A stretch of 64,000 bases of DNA, taken from Prostheceraeus crozeri (lineage: Eukaryota; Platyhelminthes; Polycladida; Euryleptidae). Location of the stretch: positions 310,001 through 374,000 of the forward strand of contig CAJQUW010001859.1 in assembly GCA_907163375.1 (NCBI GenBank), given 5' to 3'. Positions 60,901-64,000 of the stretch are shown here, one piece after another. The notes under the pieces were generated by a model. That model was not told the origin of the DNA. It did not search any database and saw only the letters and a program-made list of their open reading frames with translations. Each line of letters starts with the position of its first letter. Position 1 is the first letter of the stretch. A program made the translations under genes and the position numbers.

Positions 60901-62870
60901 TTGTAAGATAGTCTCTTTTGACGCCACACAGATATTCAAAAATGCAACAGTTATGGAAACCATCGACTTCTCTGGAATTCCAATAAGTGCAATATTTTGA
61001 AGGAACTCTTAGGGATTGCCATTCAAATGCATAACTTTTGTCGACCGATTGATGGAGTCGGATTAGGCAATGCATTGGGGAACCAAATTTCCAGCATTTT
61101 TGCGGTGAAGGCGGAGAATGGTCTAAAATATGATATTCTTACGTTATTGGATTTCTCACAGTCGATATATTTTTGACCGATATATATCTTTCACCGATTT
61201 GAGCGAAATCGAGGTAATGCATACAAGCTGTTGTCAATTTATAATCGTGACTGTTCAAAATGTGTAATGCTATTAAGAAGGCGATGAAATTCATTTTCTT
61301 TGAAGTCCATATGGTACGAAAATGAATTTGAAATTAGCGATGAATTTATGACAATGAATACTAAAGCGACGCATTCATTTTAGATGCCACAGGAAGAAAA
61401 TAATGGAACGTTGTCTCTATTAGGTTTCATGCCTCCCTACCACAGTAGAACAGACGTAGACTTTGTCTAGTACAAAGTCTAGACTTTGTCTTTGTAGCTT
61501 CTTTGAATTTGCTCTAAGAAATTGACGTCAGAATTTGATGGGATCTGTAGTTTCATGTTCTAAGAAATGATTAACCAAAGAATTAATATCAACTAATGAA
61601 GTAGTCAGTTCCATTTCGCTTATTGAAGGCAAACTACCTGCCCCTGAGCAGTTTTATGATTTTCACAATTTTTTGTGAGTATCATTGATATTGACAAAAC
61701 GAATCAAAGCAAATTGGCATCTATTTGTCAGTATCAAGGAGCATTTCCTATATGGCTCATTAATGGAGAAAAGCGCTCTGGAAGTTGCCTAAATGACTTT
61801 CTCACTTACCATCCATGAAAAAGGAATTTACTATTTTATCCGGATCCAGCGAGCACATTGACTTGACACTCATTAGACTTAAGGCCTACTTACGTGCTAT
61901 CCTGAAACGTACTGTGTTTGTAATCTGTGTGCAAAAAGAATTTTAGTATACTCTTCATGTGTCGTGTCTGTGGTGATGATTACTTAGCACTTTTTGTCCT
62001 CTTTGTTGTCTTAGAATAATAATAAATATATTTTCTATTTTTAGCATTTTTGCACCCTTCAGCATTGCTTATCAATTATTCATTCCATGTCTCATTTTGC
62101 TTCCTTTTAAATTAGAGTGCTATATATCGTATAGACTGTATTACGGTAAGTCAGCTATTTTTTTGTGGTTCACCTTCTGAGGGGTCACACTTGAAATTTC
62201 AAAGCCTTCATGAAATCATGAAGTAAGTCTACTCTATCCACTTCATCTGCACAACATCTTGTTAAATAAATAACTGCCATTTCGCATTCAGACTACATAT
62301 TTTTCCTTGGGCTAGATATCAAAACAACTTCAATATACTAAAATATTCAAACATTGGGTAAATTGCAATACGTAATCGAAGTCTTACTCATACGCATATC
62401 GGTGAAGTCAATACTTATAGCTAGCGGGTATGAATGGAACGTTTAAAGCCAAAATACGCCACTTGACCGAAAATTAGGATTCACTGTAGACACCACTTTG
62501 ATGATACGCTATAGGACTTGGTCTTAAAAGAACCTAAACTACAAAAAATGTATATAACAATTCCCAGTCTCCACTGTAAAACTAACCAACAAGAAAATAA
62601 GAATTTAAAAAAGAAATCTTGAAGTTCTCAATTTTTTGGCAATTTACATCAAAGAACCAATTTTGCTTTCACCAAAAGAAGAGCTCGAAGAACTTCAAGA
62701 TTACTTATTTCTAGTTATTCCTTGGGATTTACTTATTATTACTGGGTATTTTACTCATTATTCCCTAGCTTTTCTTGGGATTTACTAGAGGTCCCTCTAC
62801 AGCTTTTGTACTATGTAGTATCGTCTTTTAGAATTTGTCCACCAAGAAATTTAAGTCTTTAAATTTCAAG
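57982..62870. other. No recognised gene; CpG-rich patch and palindrome
   Basis: Anonymous sequence. A short CG-rich patch at about 59028-59125 contains GCGCGGTCCCGCGCG and GACGCGCGAGGACGCG in otherwise AT-rich DNA. At 61472-61489 is the perfect palindrome ACAAAGTCTAGACTTTGT. No gene can be supported. Confidence 0.5.
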
Positions 62871-62930
62871 TATATATATATTTCATATATATGCTTTCAT
62901 ATATTTCATATATATATATAAATATATATA

Positions 62931-62967
<37 letters not shown>

Positions 62968-62968
62968 T
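62871..62968. repeat. compound (TA)n tract at the 3' end of PLE copy 8
   Basis: About 98 bases of TA repeats interrupted by TTTCATATAT-type units. It lies 35 bases beyond the hammerhead motif of PLE copy 8 in the minus orientation. Confidence 0.9.
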
Positions 62969-63003
62969 TATATTTAAAAAAGAAAACAAAGTTTCTTGCA
63001 TTG

Positions 63004-63045
63004 ACCGAACATGTTTCAGAATGTTAACATTCCATCTTCAGCGGT
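63004..63045 (-). ncRNA. hammerhead-ribozyme-like motif with complete core (PLE copy 8)
   Basis: Minus strand. Stem I is ACCG (63045-63042) with CGGT (63007-63004). Core CTGAAGA is at 63041-63035. Stem II is GAATG/CATTC with a TTAA loop and an extra G-U pair, plus one bulged U. GAAA is at 63017-63014. Stem III is the self-complementary ACATGT, and U at 63008 is the H17 base. All invariant positions are present. Stem I is only 4 bp. It begins 132 nt after the PLE stop codon. The loop-free stem III suggests it acts as a dimer, if at all. Confidence 0.6.
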
Positions 63046-63177
63046 AAAACCTGAATACAATAGCAATGGGAGTTTATATACAAAATGCGGGAAATGAACA
63101 AATGAGAGCAATAAAAAGAGTTCAAGTCACCAGTAGCTGTCTGACCATGGCACCGACATAGAGATTGCATTCTGCAA

Positions 63178-64000
63178 TTACAATTTCAAGTACATTTGTA
63201 CTGAACTGTTTCTTTCATTAGAGAGATAATTTGTATTATTCTTTAGAATAATAGATTCCAGAAACAACTGATTTCTAGATTTGCCAATAATCGAGAAATT
63301 TTCACTTTTAGGTGGATGATCATGCATCGAAACCTGAGTAGGAGAGGGATAGCACCTCAAGTGCTCACTTATACGAATGGCAAGATGGCGCCTCGTGGAG
63401 CCGATGTATCGCATTGGGCAGCGATCACACGTGTATAAATACACCACATTAGATTTGACACCATTCGCAATTTTATCTTTGTAATTGAAATAGTTTTGGA
63501 TTTTATCAGTAACAAAAACAGGATCAATTTTCACTTTATCAGAAAGATCAATGTTGATGTTTTTTATCCTCCTTTTCAAGTCATTGCTTTTACTCTCAAT
63601 GTAAGGAACAGTCCAGTAAACACTATTGGAAGTCTCCCTGTCCGACACTGTTTTGTGGAGAGATTGATTCATTTCAGTTTGCCTTTTGATCCGTTCTATA
63701 ACCCGTTTTTCATAGCCATTTCTCAGAAAAATGTCAGAAATCAGAGAGGCAGCCTTATTATAATTTTCTGCATTTGACCAAATTTTGTAAGCACGCGAAA
63801 ATAGAGCGCGCATAGCTGCAACCTTGTACGTAAATGGCGCTGAGGAACACGAAGGTATATAGATATCAGTGTTGGTTTCTTTCAAGTAATGGGAAACGTC
63901 AAAGTTCCCTTGATCAATTTTAATTTTAGTATCAAGAAAAATCAAGCTATCAGAGCCACGTTCCATTGTGAAAGTGATCTCTTTATCAATGCTATTCAAA
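63178..64000 (-). CDS. PLE RT thumb, linker and GIY-YIG endonuclease, cut by window edge (copy 8)
   Basis: Open frame from the window edge to TAA at 63180-63178, at least 273 residues. The visible part starts just after the RT catalytic motif: DSLIFLDTKIKIDQGNF (the FLD block), then RALFSRAYKIWSNAENYN and FLRNGYEKRVIERIKRQ. The linker SVYWTVPYIESKSNDLKRRI replaces the usual PLE FVTTYNP type. The GIY-YIG nuclease reads SNVVYLYTCDRCPMRYIGST, then RRHLAIRISEHLRC, FSIIGKSRNQLFLESIILKN. It ends VQMYLKL. There is no lesion in the visible part, so this copy could be intact upstream. The subgroup differs from both copies 1-5 and copies 6-7. Confidence 0.88.
   Translation of the reverse strand, partial: LNSIDKEITFTMERGSDSLIFLDTKIKIDQGNFDVSHYLKETNTDIYIPSCSSAPFTYKVAAMRALFSRAYKIWSNAENYNKAASLISDIFLRNGYEKRVIERIKRQTEMNQSLHKTVSDRETSNSVYWTVPYIESKSNDLKRRIKNINIDLSDKVKIDPVFVTDKIQNYFNYKDKIANGVKSNVVYLYTCDRCPMRYIGSTRRHLAIRISEHLRCYPSPTQVSMHDHPPKSENFSIIGKSRNQLFLESIILKNNTNYLSNERNSSVQMYLKL

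Overview
This looks like an AT-rich nuclear sequence from an animal, probably a marine invertebrate. The evidence is a GT-AG intron, no bacterial-style gene packing, long non-coding tracts, (TA)n microsatellites, and metazoan transposon families: Penelope-like elements (PLEs), mariner, Tc1, hAT and CR1/L2/RTE-like LINEs. Short AGGCCTA-type words recur, which I associate loosely with deuterostome genomes. The phylum cannot be fixed from the sequence alone. I see no convincing multi-exon housekeeping gene. The only gene-like unit with clean splicing is a two-exon Myb/SANT-like gene at 63-1198, which may itself derive from a Harbinger element.

Layout. 0-1.3 kb: the Myb/SANT-like gene. 1.4-17.1 kb: a dense PLE graveyard with at least seven PLE copies in both orientations. 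It includes one uninterrupted 710-codon ORF (13062-15194) with RT, GIY-YIG and cysteine clusters. A mariner with an open transposase ORF (3990-5870) splits one PLE endonuclease. A Tc1-like element with an open transposase ORF (15274-16929) sits in the 3' region of the 710-codon PLE. A decayed CR1-like LINE lies at 6194-8962. 17.2-24.2 kb: two near-identical 2,390-bp hAT copies in opposite orientation, each with its own 8-bp target duplication. 24.2-62.8 kb: mostly anonymous sequence with LINE tail fragments, a foldback element at 46078-46798 and a tRNA-like sequence at 57913. 63.0-64 kb: an eighth PLE running off the window edge.

The most interesting signal is a repeated 3' architecture. Five PLE copies carry a hammerhead-ribozyme-like motif 88-132 nt after the endonuclease stop codon, and four of the five are followed by a (TA)n tract. 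Three have the complete catalytic core (minus 12320-12383, minus 63004-63045, minus 10190-10221) and two are damaged (plus 16981-17026, plus 12083-12131). One of the complete ones has no stem II. Hammerheads are already known from PLEs, so what is new here is the repeated spacing, the range of architectures in one locus and the stem II-less form.

Mobile DNA activity. The mariner, the Tc1-like element and the hAT pair all look young (open ORFs or near-identity, clean target duplications), whereas most PLEs and LINEs are broken. The hAT copies share inherited frameshifts, which implies they were moved by a transposase encoded elsewhere.
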